Below, piece by piece: positions 51,632 to 61,508 of a stretch of DNA of 64,000 nucleotides. The translations under genes and the position numbers were made by a program. The stretch is from Clostridium lundense DSM 17049. GTDB taxonomy: Bacteria; Bacillota; Clostridia; Clostridiales; Clostridiaceae. The stretch spans positions 105,546 through 169,545 of the forward strand of contig NZ_KK211043.1 of NCBI RefSeq assembly GCF_000619945.1, written 5' to 3'. The notes under the pieces are model-generated. The model did not search any database. It saw only the letters and a list, made by a program, of their open reading frames with translations, and had not been told where the DNA came from. The stretch's first letter is position 1, and the number at the start of each line of letters is the position of its first letter.

Positions 51632-52219
51632 TTATTTTCTTCTAGTCTTAGTTTTTTTCTTTTGAACAGAAAAGCCAAATTTACCAATAGACTTTTCAGG
51701 AATAGGAAAATATTCACCATGAGAATAGCACATTAAATTAGCTTTTTCAAAATGTATTTTACCATTTTTATCAATTAGTTCTTCTTCTACATGTACAGAT
51801 ATAATTTCTGCTAAAAATAGATCATGAGTACCTAAAGGAATTATTTCTTTTAATTTACATTCTAATGCTATGGGACATTCTTTAATAATTGGGGAATTTA
51901 CCATTTCAGATTTTTCTAATGTAAAATTTAATTTATTTATTTTATCAACTACTTTTCCTGATCTAACCCCACAGTAATCAACTTCTTTAACTAAGGATTT
52001 GGCAGGTAAATTTACTACAAATTCTTTTGTTTCCTTAATATATTCATAAGATAATCTTTCAGGCCTTATGGCAACTGTTATCATAGGAGGCTTTGTACAA
52101 GCAGTTCCAATCCAACCAACAGTAAACACATTTGCTGTTCCTTCTTTGTTTATTGAAGTTATTAGTGCTACAGGTACGGGATTTAGCATAGCGCTTCCCT
52201 TAAATAAAACTTTAGTCAT
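51632..52219 (-). CDS. Flavin reductase-like protein (FMN-binding split barrel)
   Basis: This 195-residue protein has the flavin reductase domain pattern: NPVPVALITSINKEGTANVFTVGW, KPPMITVAIRPERLSYEYI, and FVVNLPAKSLVKEVDYCGVRSGK. It probably binds FMN and acts as an NAD(P)H:flavin oxidoreductase or flavoredoxin-like electron carrier. The C-terminus is a Lys/Arg tail. The ATG follows GATGGAGGATAC on the minus strand. Confidence 0.88.
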   Translation of the reverse strand: MTKVLFKGSAMLNPVPVALITSINKEGTANVFTVGWIGTACTKPPMITVAIRPERLSYEYIKETKEFVVNLPAKSLVKEVDYCGVRSGKVVDKINKLNFTLEKSEMVNSPIIKECPIALECKLKEIIPLGTHDLFLAEIISVHVEEELIDKNGKIHFEKANLMCYSHGEYFPIPEKSIGKFGFSVQKKKTKTRRK

Positions 52220-52385
52220 AATTATGTATCCTCCATCAATATTATATAAAGTATTAATTATTTTGTTATAACCATTATTATATATGAAGTAAAGGAATTT
52301 TTAAATCTATGTAGAAATAAATATGATATGGAAAAAAATATTAATTATGATAAAAATTATAAAATGAGCGGTAAGAGGTGAGAGA

Positions 52386-52787
52386 ATGTGTGGAGTTGAT
52401 AAATCTAAAATAGTACTTATGGTGCAAAACGCCAATACTATTTTTTGTTATTATACCCTTTCTTCTAGAGCTTTAAAGGAATTTACAGATCAATATGGAG
52501 AAAATGTATTACAAGATTCCAGACCTGTTTTAAAGGTTTATTGTGTAAACAATGATATAGTTGAAGAATTGCAGACAATATTTATAGATCCATTTGCAGA
52601 TAATTGGTATATAAATTTAGATAGAGGGGACATTGATGTATTTGTAAAATTGGGCAGGTATCTTTCTGATGAAACTTTTGTATGCTTTGCCACTTCTAAT
52701 ACTGTAACTACTCCAAGATTGTTAGAGGTTGAAGACAAAAGTGTATGCTATATAGATGTTTCTAAAGAAGATATTTCTACAAAGTAA
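52386..52787 (+). CDS. DUF4912-type protein
   Basis: This 133-residue protein fits the DUF4912 pattern. It opens with a beta-strand segment (KIVLMVQNANTIFCYYTLS), has DPFADNWYINLDRGDIDVFVKLG in the middle, and a C-terminal part rich in acidic residues. Function is unknown. It lies 20 bases before a GH57 enzyme. DUF4912 genes commonly accompany glycogen or GH57 genes, so a role in polysaccharide metabolism is inferred. Confidence 0.82.
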   Translation: MCGVDKSKIVLMVQNANTIFCYYTLSSRALKEFTDQYGENVLQDSRPVLKVYCVNNDIVEELQTIFIDPFADNWYINLDRGDIDVFVKLGRYLSDETFVCFATSNTVTTPRLLEVEDKSVCYIDVSKEDISTK

Positions 52788-52807
52788 TTTGTAATGGAGG
52801 ATTATTT

Positions 52808-54394
52808 ATGAAAAAAGGATACGTAGCTTTAGTACTGCATAGCCATATACCTTTTATAAGACACCCAGAAAAGGAGGATTCACTTGAGGAAAGATGGCTT
52901 TTTGAAGCTATGAGTGAGTGTTATATCCCTTTAATAGAAGTGTATGATAAACTTGTAGATGAAAATATAGATTTTAAGATAACTATGTCTATAACACCTA
53001 CTTTAATGACTATGCTTCAGGATTCTTATTTAAATAAGAAATATAATATTTATTTGAAAAAGTCCATTGAATTATCAGAAAAAGAGATATTAAGAACTAA
53101 GGGAGATAAAGAGCTGAATAAATTAGCTAAATTTTATAATGAAAGATTCAATAACAATTATGATATATATAAAAAATATGATTATAATTTAATGAATGCT
53201 TTTAAAAAATTTGACAGACTTGGAGTATTAGAAATAATAACTTGTTCAGCTACTCATGGATTATTGCCGCTTCTTAGTATTAATCCTGAAACTGTAAAGG
53301 CTCAAATTAGTACAGGAGTTCAGTATTACATAGATTCTATAGGACATGACCCAAAGGGAATATGGCTGCCGGAATGTGCTTATACATATTCACTGGATTC
53401 AGTTTTAAAGGACTTTGGAATAAAATACTTTATAAGCGAAAGTAAAGCAATACTTAATGCTTCCCCCAGACCTAAATATGGTACTTATGCACCTATTTCA
53501 ACTGCTAATGGTATATGCACTTTTGGAAGGGACATGGAATCTTCCTATCAAGTATGGAGTAGCTTTAATGGATATCCAGGAGATCATAATTATAGGGAGT
53601 TTTACAGGGATATAGGTTATGAGCTACCTATGGAATATATATCACCTTATATAGATAAAAAGGGAATAAGAATAGATACAGGTGTAAAGTATTATAGAGT
53701 TACGGGAAATACAGAAAGTAAAGAATACTATAATAGAGAAATAGCTATGGAAAAAGTAAAAGAACATGGAGAACATTTTGCTAGTAGTAGGCATCATCAA
53801 ATAAATAAGATTAGTGAGCATATGGATAAACCCCCTATAATAATATGTCCTTATGATACAGAGCTTTTTGGACATTGGTGGTTCGAAGGCCCAGATTTTA
53901 TTTACCAATTTATAAAAAAATCTTCAGAAAAATGGACTTCATATGAGTTAACTACCCCAGCAAATTATTTAAAAAAGCATCCAATAGTTCAATGTTGTAG
54001 CCCATGTCCTTCTAGTTGGGGGGAAAATAGTGATTATTCTGTATGGATAAATTCATCAAATGATTGGATTTATAGAGACTTACACAGTTGTGCAGAAAAG
54101 ATGATAAGGCTAGCAAATACCTATAAAGCTCCTAATAAGTTAGAGAAAAGAGCATTAAATCAAGCAGCAAGAGAGCTAATGTTAGCAGAATCTTCTGATT
54201 GGCCTTTTATAATTAAGAACAATACTACTGTAGAGTATGCTGTAGGAAGAGTAAACTCTCATGTTCAAAGGTTTAATAAATTATATGAACAAACGTCAAA
54301 AAAAACCATAAGTGAAAATGAATTGTGTAAAATTGAGAAATTGGACAACATATTTCCTAATATGGATTATGGAGTATATAGGAGTATAGTGTAA
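52808..54394 (+). CDS. GH57 family 1,4-alpha-glucan branching enzyme-like protein
   Basis: This 528-residue protein is a family 57 glycoside hydrolase of the branching enzyme type with a DUF1957-like C-terminal region. Motifs are LVLHSHIPFIRHPE at the start, THGLLPLL at about 157, GIWLPECAYT near 187 with the catalytic Glu, and PYDTELFGHWWFEG near 354 with the catalytic Asp. It likely makes alpha-1,6 branches in glycogen. The ATG follows AATGGAGGATTATTT. Confidence 0.9.
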   Translation: MKKGYVALVLHSHIPFIRHPEKEDSLEERWLFEAMSECYIPLIEVYDKLVDENIDFKITMSITPTLMTMLQDSYLNKKYNIYLKKSIELSEKEILRTKGDKELNKLAKFYNERFNNNYDIYKKYDYNLMNAFKKFDRLGVLEIITCSATHGLLPLLSINPETVKAQISTGVQYYIDSIGHDPKGIWLPECAYTYSLDSVLKDFGIKYFISESKAILNASPRPKYGTYAPISTANGICTFGRDMESSYQVWSSFNGYPGDHNYREFYRDIGYELPMEYISPYIDKKGIRIDTGVKYYRVTGNTESKEYYNREIAMEKVKEHGEHFASSRHHQINKISEHMDKPPIIICPYDTELFGHWWFEGPDFIYQFIKKSSEKWTSYELTTPANYLKKHPIVQCCSPCPSSWGENSDYSVWINSSNDWIYRDLHSCAEKMIRLANTYKAPNKLEKRALNQAARELMLAESSDWPFIIKNNTTVEYAVGRVNSHVQRFNKLYEQTSKKTISENELCKIEKLDNIFPNMDYGVYRSIV

Positions 54395-54398
54395 AATG

Positions 54399-54443
54399 AA
54401 AAAGAATAAATAAGGAGAAAATTCTCTTTATTTATTCTTTTTG
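54399..54443. terminator. Bidirectional terminator between GH57 and helicase genes
   Basis: AAAAAGAATAAATAA..GAGAA pairs with its complement up to TTATTCTTTTT, between convergent genes. Confidence 0.82.
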
Positions 54444-54480
54444 TTTGTTCATAGTTACTTTGTTAATAATGTTAATAACT

Positions 54481-56049
54481 TTATCTTGAACTGTTAGCAA
54501 CTTCTATTTTTACTTTTCTTCCATTTAATTTTTTACCATTTACATTCTTTAAAATTCTATCAACTACATCTTCATCTACATTTACAAATGAGAATTTTTC
54601 TAAAATATCTATATTTCCTATAGAAGAAGAACTAATATTAGCATTATCAGCTAGGAATACCAATAAACTCTTAGGATTAATTTTATCCATTCTACCAGCA
54701 GTTAAAAATAATCTTACATGACTAGCAGAACTTATTGAGTTTTCTGTATAGTTGTAGCTTAATTTTTCATCAAATGTCATTTTCATTAAAGCAGCAGCCA
54801 CATCCACTAGATTAAATTCCTCATCTAATTCAGTAGCTAAAGGAATAAATTTGTTAAAATCTCCCTCTGCTATTGTTTCTCTAATATCTTTTACTAAAGT
54901 TTTGTATTTTGATTCTAATATATCATCTAAAGTAGGAATTTCTTTTCTTCTAATTTTGCTTTTTGTAAACTTTTCAATTCCTTTTAAAACTATATATTCT
55001 TTTGGAGTTACTAAGGAATATGCTATACCTTCAGTATTTGCTCTACCAGTTCTTCCTATTCTATGAACATAGGATTCTGTATCTTGAGGTAAATCATAAT
55101 TGATTACGTGAGAAACACCTTTTACATCTATTCCTCTTGCAGCAACATCTGTTGCAACTAGGAAATCAAGATTTCCTTCTCTAAATTTCTTTAGTGTATT
55201 TATTCTATGATTTTGTGCCATATCACCATGCATACCTTCTACGTTATATCCTCTGATTTGCATAGACTCTACTACTTCATCTACCCCTTTTTTAGTTTTA
55301 CAGAATATAATAGCGCTAGATGGTTCATCTAAGTCTAAAATTCTGGAAAGAGTTTCAAATCTATCTTTGTTTTTAATTTCAAAGTAGAACTGTTTTATTT
55401 TATCAACAGTAACTGTATTTTTTATGATTGCTATATGTGTTGGGTTTTCTTTCATATATCTTGAAGCAAGTTTTTTAATAGGGCCAGGCATAGTAGCTGA
55501 AAATAGTAAAGTTTGTCTATCCTCATTAGTACTTTTTATTATAGTTTCAATATCATCTATAAAGCCCATATTAAGCATTTCATCAGCTTCATCTAATACC
55601 AAATAGTTTACATCACTAAGATCTATACTTCCTCTGTCTATGTGATCTAATATTCTTCCAGGAGTACCAACTACAATGTCTACTCCTTTTTTTAAGGATC
55701 TAATTTGTCTGTCGATAGGTTGACCTCCATATACAGGAAGTAAACGAGTTCTTGTATATTTTGATAATCTTGCCAACTCATCTGTAATTTGAATAGCTAA
55801 CTCTCTTGTAGGAGTTAAAATTAACGCACTGATATTGTTAGTATTTCTTTTAATCTTGCTAATTATAGGTGCACCGAAGGCTAGTGTTTTTCCTGTACCT
55901 GTTTGAGCTTGACCTATCATGTCTTTACCACTTAGTACTACAGGTATAGCTTCAGCTTGTATTTGAGAAGGTTCTTCAAATCCTAAATCATCAATAGCTT
56001 TTAGTACGTCTTTATGAAGTTCTAAATCTGAAAATTTTATATCGTTCAT
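54481..56049 (-). CDS. DEAD-box RNA helicase with DbpA-type C-terminal domain
   Basis: This 522-residue helicase has the Q motif, AQTGTGKT, PTRELA, VLDEADEML, SAT and HRIGRTGR. After the core comes a dimerisation-like region and a C-terminal RRM-like domain (RLFLTAGRMDKINPKSLLVFLADN...VKIEVA, about 445-520) of the DbpA/YxiN type, which targets 23S rRNA in relatives. It may be CshA/DeaD- or DbpA-like, acting in ribosome assembly or cold adaptation. The ATG follows AAAGAGGAATGA on the minus strand. Confidence 0.92.
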   Translation of the reverse strand: MNDIKFSDLELHKDVLKAIDDLGFEEPSQIQAEAIPVVLSGKDMIGQAQTGTGKTLAFGAPIISKIKRNTNNISALILTPTRELAIQITDELARLSKYTRTRLLPVYGGQPIDRQIRSLKKGVDIVVGTPGRILDHIDRGSIDLSDVNYLVLDEADEMLNMGFIDDIETIIKSTNEDRQTLLFSATMPGPIKKLASRYMKENPTHIAIIKNTVTVDKIKQFYFEIKNKDRFETLSRILDLDEPSSAIIFCKTKKGVDEVVESMQIRGYNVEGMHGDMAQNHRINTLKKFREGNLDFLVATDVAARGIDVKGVSHVINYDLPQDTESYVHRIGRTGRANTEGIAYSLVTPKEYIVLKGIEKFTKSKIRRKEIPTLDDILESKYKTLVKDIRETIAEGDFNKFIPLATELDEEFNLVDVAAALMKMTFDEKLSYNYTENSISSASHVRLFLTAGRMDKINPKSLLVFLADNANISSSSIGNIDILEKFSFVNVDEDVVDRILKNVNGKKLNGRKVKIEVANSSR

Positions 56050-56172
56050 TATTTTATCATTCCTCTTTCTTTATTATAAATATAGTATTATTATTTCCAA
56101 TTTCCCTAGAGTTTAATTACGCATAATCTAATTAGTTTTATATAGAAATTAATTTTGATAATCATGAAATTA

Positions 56173-56197
56173 AAAAAGACAGTAATTACTGCCTTTT
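56173..56197 (-). terminator. Terminator of queT
   Basis: On the minus strand AAAAAGGCAGT pairs with ACTGTCTTTTT. It lies behind the queT stop and before the helicase gene. Confidence 0.8.
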
Positions 56198-56234
56198 TAA
56201 TAAAAAAAACTATAATTAAGCTTATTTACTTTGC

Positions 56235-56726
56235 TTAAAAAAATTTTTGCAGTTCTTTATTTTTTTCAATCATTAACAGTAGTGGTAATCCTAGTCCATA
56301 ACAACAAATTAGTTCTCCAAATCCAACTTGTAACATTGTAATAAGTAATGGCCACTGTAGTGTGTAATGTAATAGTAAACCAACTATTATAGCATTAATT
56401 ATTACTGGTGGGAAAGGTGCAATAAATTTCTTGTATTTTAAATTGCTCTTTCCTATTGAGTAAGTTAGCATAGTTGCAATTAAAGTAGCAAGAGAACCAA
56501 AGACAATATCTAATGGTCCAACAGGACTCAATATGTTTGCTATAACACAACCTAAAAACAATCCGGGAATTGCAGTAGGTGTGAAGAATGGTAGGATTGT
56601 AAGAGCTTCTGCAACTCTAAATTGAGATGCTTGATAACTCATAGGATAAGTTAAAAACATAGTTACTACTGCATATATAGCAGCAATAATTGCAGCAACT
56701 GTCAAATTTCTAGTGTTTTTTTTCAT
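56235..56726 (-). CDS. queT: QueT-family queuosine-precursor transporter
   Basis: This 163-residue (start at 56726) integral membrane protein has the QueT pattern: MYP-like LTYPMSYQASQFRVAEALTI, PGLFLGCVIANILSPVGPLD and CCYGLGLPLLL. It is the S-component of an ECF-type importer for preQ1 or queuosine. An in-frame ATG five codons upstream lies within the ribosome site GGAGGTAATA, so it is not used. The preQ1 riboswitch directly upstream supports the role. Confidence 0.93.
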   Translation of the reverse strand: MKKNTRNLTVAAIIAAIYAVVTMFLTYPMSYQASQFRVAEALTILPFFTPTAIPGLFLGCVIANILSPVGPLDIVFGSLATLIATMLTYSIGKSNLKYKKFIAPFPPVIINAIIVGLLLHYTLQWPLLITMLQVGFGELICCYGLGLPLLLMIEKNKELQKFF

Positions 56727-56734
56727 TTTTATTA

Positions 56735-56779
56735 CCTCCATAGTTTTGTTTTAAGACAGGATGGTTACGAACTGTCTCA
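56735..56779 (-). ncRNA. preQ1-I riboswitch controlling queT translation
   Basis: On the minus strand, GACAG pairs with CTGTC around the loop TTCGTAACCATC. The A-rich tail TTAAAACAAAACTA follows, running into GGAGG. This is the compact preQ1-I pseudoknot layout, similar to the T. tengcongensis form. preQ1 binding should mask the ribosome site of queT, so translation falls when preQ1 is present. Confidence 0.9.
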
Positions 56780-56930
56780 GCTAGTATAATTAGCCTTTTT
56801 ATAGTTTAATATATCTTTATAAATAAGTCAATTGAATATTTTATATATGTGAAAGATTTATTTCCATTTTGACTAAATATAAATTATAATAATCTAAGTA
56901 TAATAATTTTTATTTAAAGGAGAGTATTTA

Positions 56931-58163
56931 ATGTTCCATTCAAAATGTCATAAATTATTAAATGGAATAGAATTAATTTCTGTAAAAAAAGATACACAGA
57001 TTTTTTCTATTCATGTAGGTATAAAGGTTGGCTCGTTATATGAAAAGGATGAAGAAAGAGGAATTTCTCATTTTATAGAACACATGTTATTTAAAGGTAC
57101 AAGTAAAAAAGATAATGAAAAATTAAATAATCAATTAGAAGCCCTTGGAGGGGAATATAATGCTTACACTGACCATAATTGTACTGTTTATAGTATAACA
57201 GCACTAAGTGAGGAATTTCAAAATTCTATTGAACTTTTAAGTGATATGATGAAGGAGTCCATATTTCCTGAGGAAGAAATGAAAAAAGAGAGAGATGTAA
57301 TTATATCAGAAATAAGGACAAGTAGAGATGACATAGAAGATTATAGTTTTAAAAGAATTAATGAAGTGGGTTTTAAGAATAGTCCATTAAAATATCATAC
57401 ATTGGGTACAGAAAAACATTTAAATTCTTTTTCAAGAGAAACATTGTTGAATTTTTATCATAGATACTATGTACCAAATAATTGTTATATTTCTATAGTA
57501 TCTTCTTATGAACATGACTATGTATTAGAAATTATAAACAAATATTTTAATGATTGGACATCTAATGACTTTACAATAAATAGCATATTTCAAGAAAATA
57601 ACACACCAGGAATATTTACTTCATATAAAAGTGATATAGAGCAAAGTACTATATTATATTTATACACTTTTCATAATCTAAATAAACATCAAGAATTAGC
57701 ATTGAAAATATTAAATCATAAACTAGGGGATAGCGCTAACTCTATACTTTTTAGAAAGCTTAGGGAAGAAAGAGGACTAGCTTATGATGTATATACTAGC
57801 TTAGATACTACTAATTGTGTCAAATCATTATACCTATATACTGCTGTAGGAGAAGAAAAGGTAGATGAAACAATTAAAACCATAGATATGTGTATAGAAG
57901 ATATAAAGAAGGAAAACATTTTATTTGATGATAGTACTATAAATTTAATGAAAAAGGTTTTAAAAACAGCAGTAGCATTTACATTAGAAGATGTTACAGA
58001 TTTAAGTAATTACATTTTTCATCAGATGATAGATGGAGAAAATATATTTGCTTTTATTGATGACATGAAAAAACTTGATGATGTAAAAAGAGAAGATATA
58101 TATAATGTAGGAAGAATGGTATTAAACAACCCAACAATTCATATTTTAAAAAACAAAAGATAA
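56931..58163 (+). CDS. M16-family zinc peptidase
   Basis: This 410-residue protein has the M16 zinc motif HFIEHMLFKG (inverted HxxEH) near residue 47, with a distal Glu further on (EEEMKKERDVIISEIRTSRDD near 118). A C-terminal half has the R/Y-type REERGLAYDVYTS segment near 280. It resembles processing peptidases of the YmxG/PqqL type. The ATG follows AAAGGAGAGTA. It heads a run of genes in the same direction. Confidence 0.9.
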   Translation: MFHSKCHKLLNGIELISVKKDTQIFSIHVGIKVGSLYEKDEERGISHFIEHMLFKGTSKKDNEKLNNQLEALGGEYNAYTDHNCTVYSITALSEEFQNSIELLSDMMKESIFPEEEMKKERDVIISEIRTSRDDIEDYSFKRINEVGFKNSPLKYHTLGTEKHLNSFSRETLLNFYHRYYVPNNCYISIVSSYEHDYVLEIINKYFNDWTSNDFTINSIFQENNTPGIFTSYKSDIEQSTILYLYTFHNLNKHQELALKILNHKLGDSANSILFRKLREERGLAYDVYTSLDTTNCVKSLYLYTAVGEEKVDETIKTIDMCIEDIKKENILFDDSTINLMKKVLKTAVAFTLEDVTDLSNYIFHQMIDGENIFAFIDDMKKLDDVKREDIYNVGRMVLNNPTIHILKNKR

Positions 58164-58200
58164 TAAATTATATTTTTAGGAGGAACATTTAGGAGGAAAT

Positions 58201-58848
58201 TTGAATAAAATGGATAATTTAATAACCAAGGTAGAATTACAGAAGAGAAATAAAAATAGAGTTAATATATATGTTAATGAAGAATTTTTATTTGCATGCA
58301 GTGCAGAAATTATCTACAGATATAATTTAAAAGCTGGTAAGAATATAGATATTCCTATTATAGAAAAGATTATAGAAGAAGATAACTATATTAAATGTAA
58401 AAATGATAGTTTAAGGTTTATGGAAAGAAGTTTTAAAACAGAGAAGCAAATTTATGACAAACTATTAGGAAAGGGATATGATAATAAAACTATAGAAAAG
58501 GTTATAAATTCTCTTAAAGAGTATAATCTGATAGACGATTCTAAGTATGTTGAAATGTATATCAAAGAAAAATCAAAATCAGAAGGGAAAAATAAGATAA
58601 AATATTCTTTATTACAAAAAGGTATAGACGAAAATATTGTTAGACAAAAATTAGAAAATATGGATTCAAATATAGAGGCAGAAGCTCTTGTTAAAATAGC
58701 AGAAAATAAATATAATCAATTAGTAAAAAGAGAAGAGGATAAAAGAAAGTTGTATAAAAAGTTAGGAGATTTTCTTATAAGAAAGGGATATAGTTTTGAT
58801 GATATTAAGCCTATATTAAATAAGCTTATTAATAATAATGATTGGTAG
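58201..58848 (+). CDS. recX: RecX, RecA regulatory protein
   Basis: This 215-residue protein has the three-helix RecX repeats, for example LRFMERSFKTEKQIYDKLLGKGYDNKTIEKVI and KEYNLIDDSKYVEMYIKEK. RecX binds RecA filaments and inhibits them. The start is TTG at 58201 behind AGGAGGAAA; an in-frame ATG at 58210 is possible. A second AGGAGGAACATTT lies just before, so the ribosome site is duplicated. Confidence 0.93.
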   Translation: MNKMDNLITKVELQKRNKNRVNIYVNEEFLFACSAEIIYRYNLKAGKNIDIPIIEKIIEEDNYIKCKNDSLRFMERSFKTEKQIYDKLLGKGYDNKTIEKVINSLKEYNLIDDSKYVEMYIKEKSKSEGKNKIKYSLLQKGIDENIVRQKLENMDSNIEAEALVKIAENKYNQLVKREEDKRKLYKKLGDFLIRKGYSFDDIKPILNKLINNNDW

Positions 58849-58885
58849 ATTATTTTATTAAAGTAGGGTCAAAGGGGTGAGTTTA

Positions 58886-60061
58886 ATGCATGATATTAAT
58901 CCTATAACAGTGGCTATATATTTAGCTATTATTTACCCTGTAATAAAAGGATTTTTATTAAAATTTTCTTCTAATGATCTTAAAATTGACATAGAAGAAC
59001 TTAATAAAACTATTTCTTTTATTGCTGCTCTTTTCTTGGGAATATATTATGGTAAAAAATTATTTTTTCAGCATGACAGCGGTATATATAAAATAATATA
59101 TGAATCAATTCCTGTTAACATAATACAATATATAGAGGATAGATCTTTTATAATATATTTAGTATTAATGCCTCTAATTATGATATTAATATATAATATC
59201 ATAATTGTAATATTACAAATTATAAATAATCTAACCCTTTATCCTATTTTAGATCATACAGAAACGTATTTAAGAAAAAAGGGTAATGGATTTAGAAGTA
59301 TTATAGGAGCATTGTTTCAATTACCTAAGTCTATTGGATATGTGCTGTTTATCACATTATTATTAAATATTGTATCTATTTTTTATACAAATCAAGCATT
59401 TAATAGGTATTTAGAGAGCTCTAAAACATATAATTATTTATGTAAGAAAATTGTAATTCCGGTTACAAATTCAAGATTAGCCAGAAAATTACCTGATATA
59501 ATTAATAACTCTTTTAAAATAGTGGTAAAGGAAGGTAACTCCACCAAGAGTTCTTCAGATAGAGTTATTAAGGGAAAGACCATAGTATATTATAATGGGG
59601 TTACATTAAGTGAGGGAGTGAAATCTAATAAGCAAATTGATAATTTTGCAAGGGATTTAGTAGAAAAACAATCCACAGAAAAAGAAAAAGCCAAAATATT
59701 ATATAATTGGATTGGTAGTAATATAGCTTATGATCATGATAAGGCTTATAAAGTATTAAATAATGAATTTGATGTAAAATCTGGGGCTATAGCTACTTTT
59801 CAAGATAGAAAGGGAATATGCTTTGATTATGCTTGTTTATATGTAGCAATGTGTAGAGCTAACGGAATAAAAGTAAGGCTGATAACGGGACAAGGATTCA
59901 ATGGTGTGAGTTGGGTAAGTCATGCTTGGAATCAAGTATATATACCAAATGAAGATAAATGGATTAATGTAGACACTACCTTTTATAAGGGTGGAAATTA
60001 TTTTAATAGCAAAAGATTCGATCTAGATCATAAAGATTCTAATATTGCCGGTGAGTGGTAG
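58886..60061 (+). CDS. Membrane protein with transglutaminase-like domain
   Basis: The ATG at 58886, five bases behind AAAGGGGTGA, gives 391 residues. The N-terminal part has about four hydrophobic helices (about residues 6-190). The C-terminal transglutaminase-like domain has the triad Cys (KGICFDYACLYVAMC), His (GVSWVSHAWNQVY) and Asp (INVDTTFY). Such proteins act at the cell surface; a cell wall or peptide-processing role is inferred. A polysaccharide deacetylase gene follows. Confidence 0.9.
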   Translation: MHDINPITVAIYLAIIYPVIKGFLLKFSSNDLKIDIEELNKTISFIAALFLGIYYGKKLFFQHDSGIYKIIYESIPVNIIQYIEDRSFIIYLVLMPLIMILIYNIIIVILQIINNLTLYPILDHTETYLRKKGNGFRSIIGALFQLPKSIGYVLFITLLLNIVSIFYTNQAFNRYLESSKTYNYLCKKIVIPVTNSRLARKLPDIINNSFKIVVKEGNSTKSSSDRVIKGKTIVYYNGVTLSEGVKSNKQIDNFARDLVEKQSTEKEKAKILYNWIGSNIAYDHDKAYKVLNNEFDVKSGAIATFQDRKGICFDYACLYVAMCRANGIKVRLITGQGFNGVSWVSHAWNQVYIPNEDKWINVDTTFYKGGNYFNSKRFDLDHKDSNIAGEW

Positions 60062-60096
60062 AAAGTTTTAACAAGCATAAAGTGGAGGGATTTTAA

Positions 60097-60972
60097 TTGA
60101 AGGGGCTAAACAGGAAAAATAAAAAAAGCAAATTTAAAAGAACTATAATGCTATTTATTTCTGCTATATTTCTTTTTTCTACTAGTTTTTTAGTAGGAGG
60201 TTATTTTGGGAAAAAAAATAGCGTAGTGGTTAGTGCCGTAAAAACTAATGAAAATGCTAAAAATAATGAACAAAAGAATGATAATACAAAAGATGATCAG
60301 AAATCAAATAGTGATAGAGAACAAAAGGATAAGGATAAAAAGGAGAAAAAGTCGGAGCCAGTATTAGATCCATATAAACCTGATGGCAAGAAAGTGGCGT
60401 ATTTAACTTTTGATGATGGACCATCTTCAAATTTAACTCCACAGATATTAGATATATTAAAAAAACATAACGTAAAGGCTACATTTTTTTTAATAGGAAC
60501 AATGGCTAATGAAAATAGTGAATTAGTAAAAAGAGAGAAAAATGAAGGCCATTCAGTATGCATCCATTCCTATAGTCATGATTATAAGTATGTGTATTCT
60601 AGTACAGAAAACTTTTTATCAGATGTAAAAAGGTGTGAGATGGTGATAAAGTCTATACTGGGAGATGACTATGAAACTAAGCTAATAAGGTTTCCGGGTG
60701 GGTCATTTGGAAATAGATTAAACCCTTATAAGGAAGCTGTAAAAAAAGCTGGATATAGATATGTAGATTGGAATGCTTTAAATGGTGATGCAGAGGCAGA
60801 GTATGTATCAGTAAATAAACTTATTTCAAGACTTAAAGAAACTGCTGCAGACCAAGAACATTTAGTTATTTTAATGCATGATGCTCCAGCAAAGGAAACG
60901 ACTGTACAAGCATTACCTTCAATTATAGAATATTTAAAAGGTAAGGGATATGAATTTAAGCTTCTTTATTAA
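60097..60972 (+). CDS. Polysaccharide (peptidoglycan) deacetylase
   Basis: This 291-residue secreted or anchored protein has an N-terminal hydrophobic helix (about 15-37) and a Lys/Asp/Asn-rich linker, then a NodB-type catalytic domain. The motifs are LTFDDGPSSNLTP, HSYSHDY, RFPGGSFG, VDWNALNGDAE and LMHDAP, with metal ligands Asp and two His. It likely removes acetyl groups from peptidoglycan or a related glycan. The start is TTG at 60097 behind GTGGAGGGA. Confidence 0.93.
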   Translation: MKGLNRKNKKSKFKRTIMLFISAIFLFSTSFLVGGYFGKKNSVVVSAVKTNENAKNNEQKNDNTKDDQKSNSDREQKDKDKKEKKSEPVLDPYKPDGKKVAYLTFDDGPSSNLTPQILDILKKHNVKATFFLIGTMANENSELVKREKNEGHSVCIHSYSHDYKYVYSSTENFLSDVKRCEMVIKSILGDDYETKLIRFPGGSFGNRLNPYKEAVKKAGYRYVDWNALNGDAEAEYVSVNKLISRLKETAADQEHLVILMHDAPAKETTVQALPSIIEYLKGKGYEFKLLY

Positions 60973-60974
60973 TA

Positions 60975-61017
60975 AAAAAATAGTTTGTGAAGAGGGTTTC
61001 TCCACAAACTATTTTTT
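60975..61017. terminator. Bidirectional terminator (deacetylase / TPR gene)
   Basis: AAAAAATAGTTTGTG pairs with CACAAACTATTTTTT. The stop codon of the minus-strand TPR gene lies within its right arm. Confidence 0.85.
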
Positions 61018-61359
61018 ATAACTATTTATTATTAAATTAATTGCTTTTTCACAATCTTTATCATCATTATCTAAAGACCAAGCTGTATTAAAATATATTA
61101 AAGCCTTTCTATTGTCTTTTAACATAGCATAGCAATATCCTAAGTTAAAGAAATACTTACTTTCACTTTTTAAGGCTATAGCGGATTTTAATAGGGAAAT
61201 AGCTTCACTATATTCTTTTAGTTTTATAAAGCAAACTGCTGAATTATACAAGGAAGCAGCTTCATTCTCTTTTGCTTCAATAGACCTTTGATATAATGAT
61301 ATAGCCTTTTTGTAATCCTTTAAATTATAATAATCATTAGCTTTTTCAAAATAATTCAT
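61009..61359 (-). CDS. TPR-repeat protein
   Basis: This 116-residue protein (ATG at 61359 behind AAGGGAGGATTTC) consists of about three tetratricopeptide repeats, for example YYNLKDYKKAISLYQRSIEA and YNSAVCFIKLKEYSEAISLL. It has no signal peptide. TPR domains mediate protein-protein contacts; the partner is unknown. It is a single gene on the minus strand. Confidence 0.88.
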   Translation of the reverse strand: MNYFEKANDYYNLKDYKKAISLYQRSIEAKENEAASLYNSAVCFIKLKEYSEAISLLKSAIALKSESKYFFNLGYCYAMLKDNRKALIYFNTAWSLDNDDKDCEKAINLIINSYKK

Positions 61360-61508
61360 TTGAAATCCTCCCTTAGTATTTTCCAAAAGATACAGACTTT
61401 AATTAAATATATTTATAATCATTGAATAATATTCCATTAGGAATATTAACCAATTTTTTTAAAATTATACGTTTTAAAAAAATACATAGTATTTCTAATA
61501 AAAGATTA

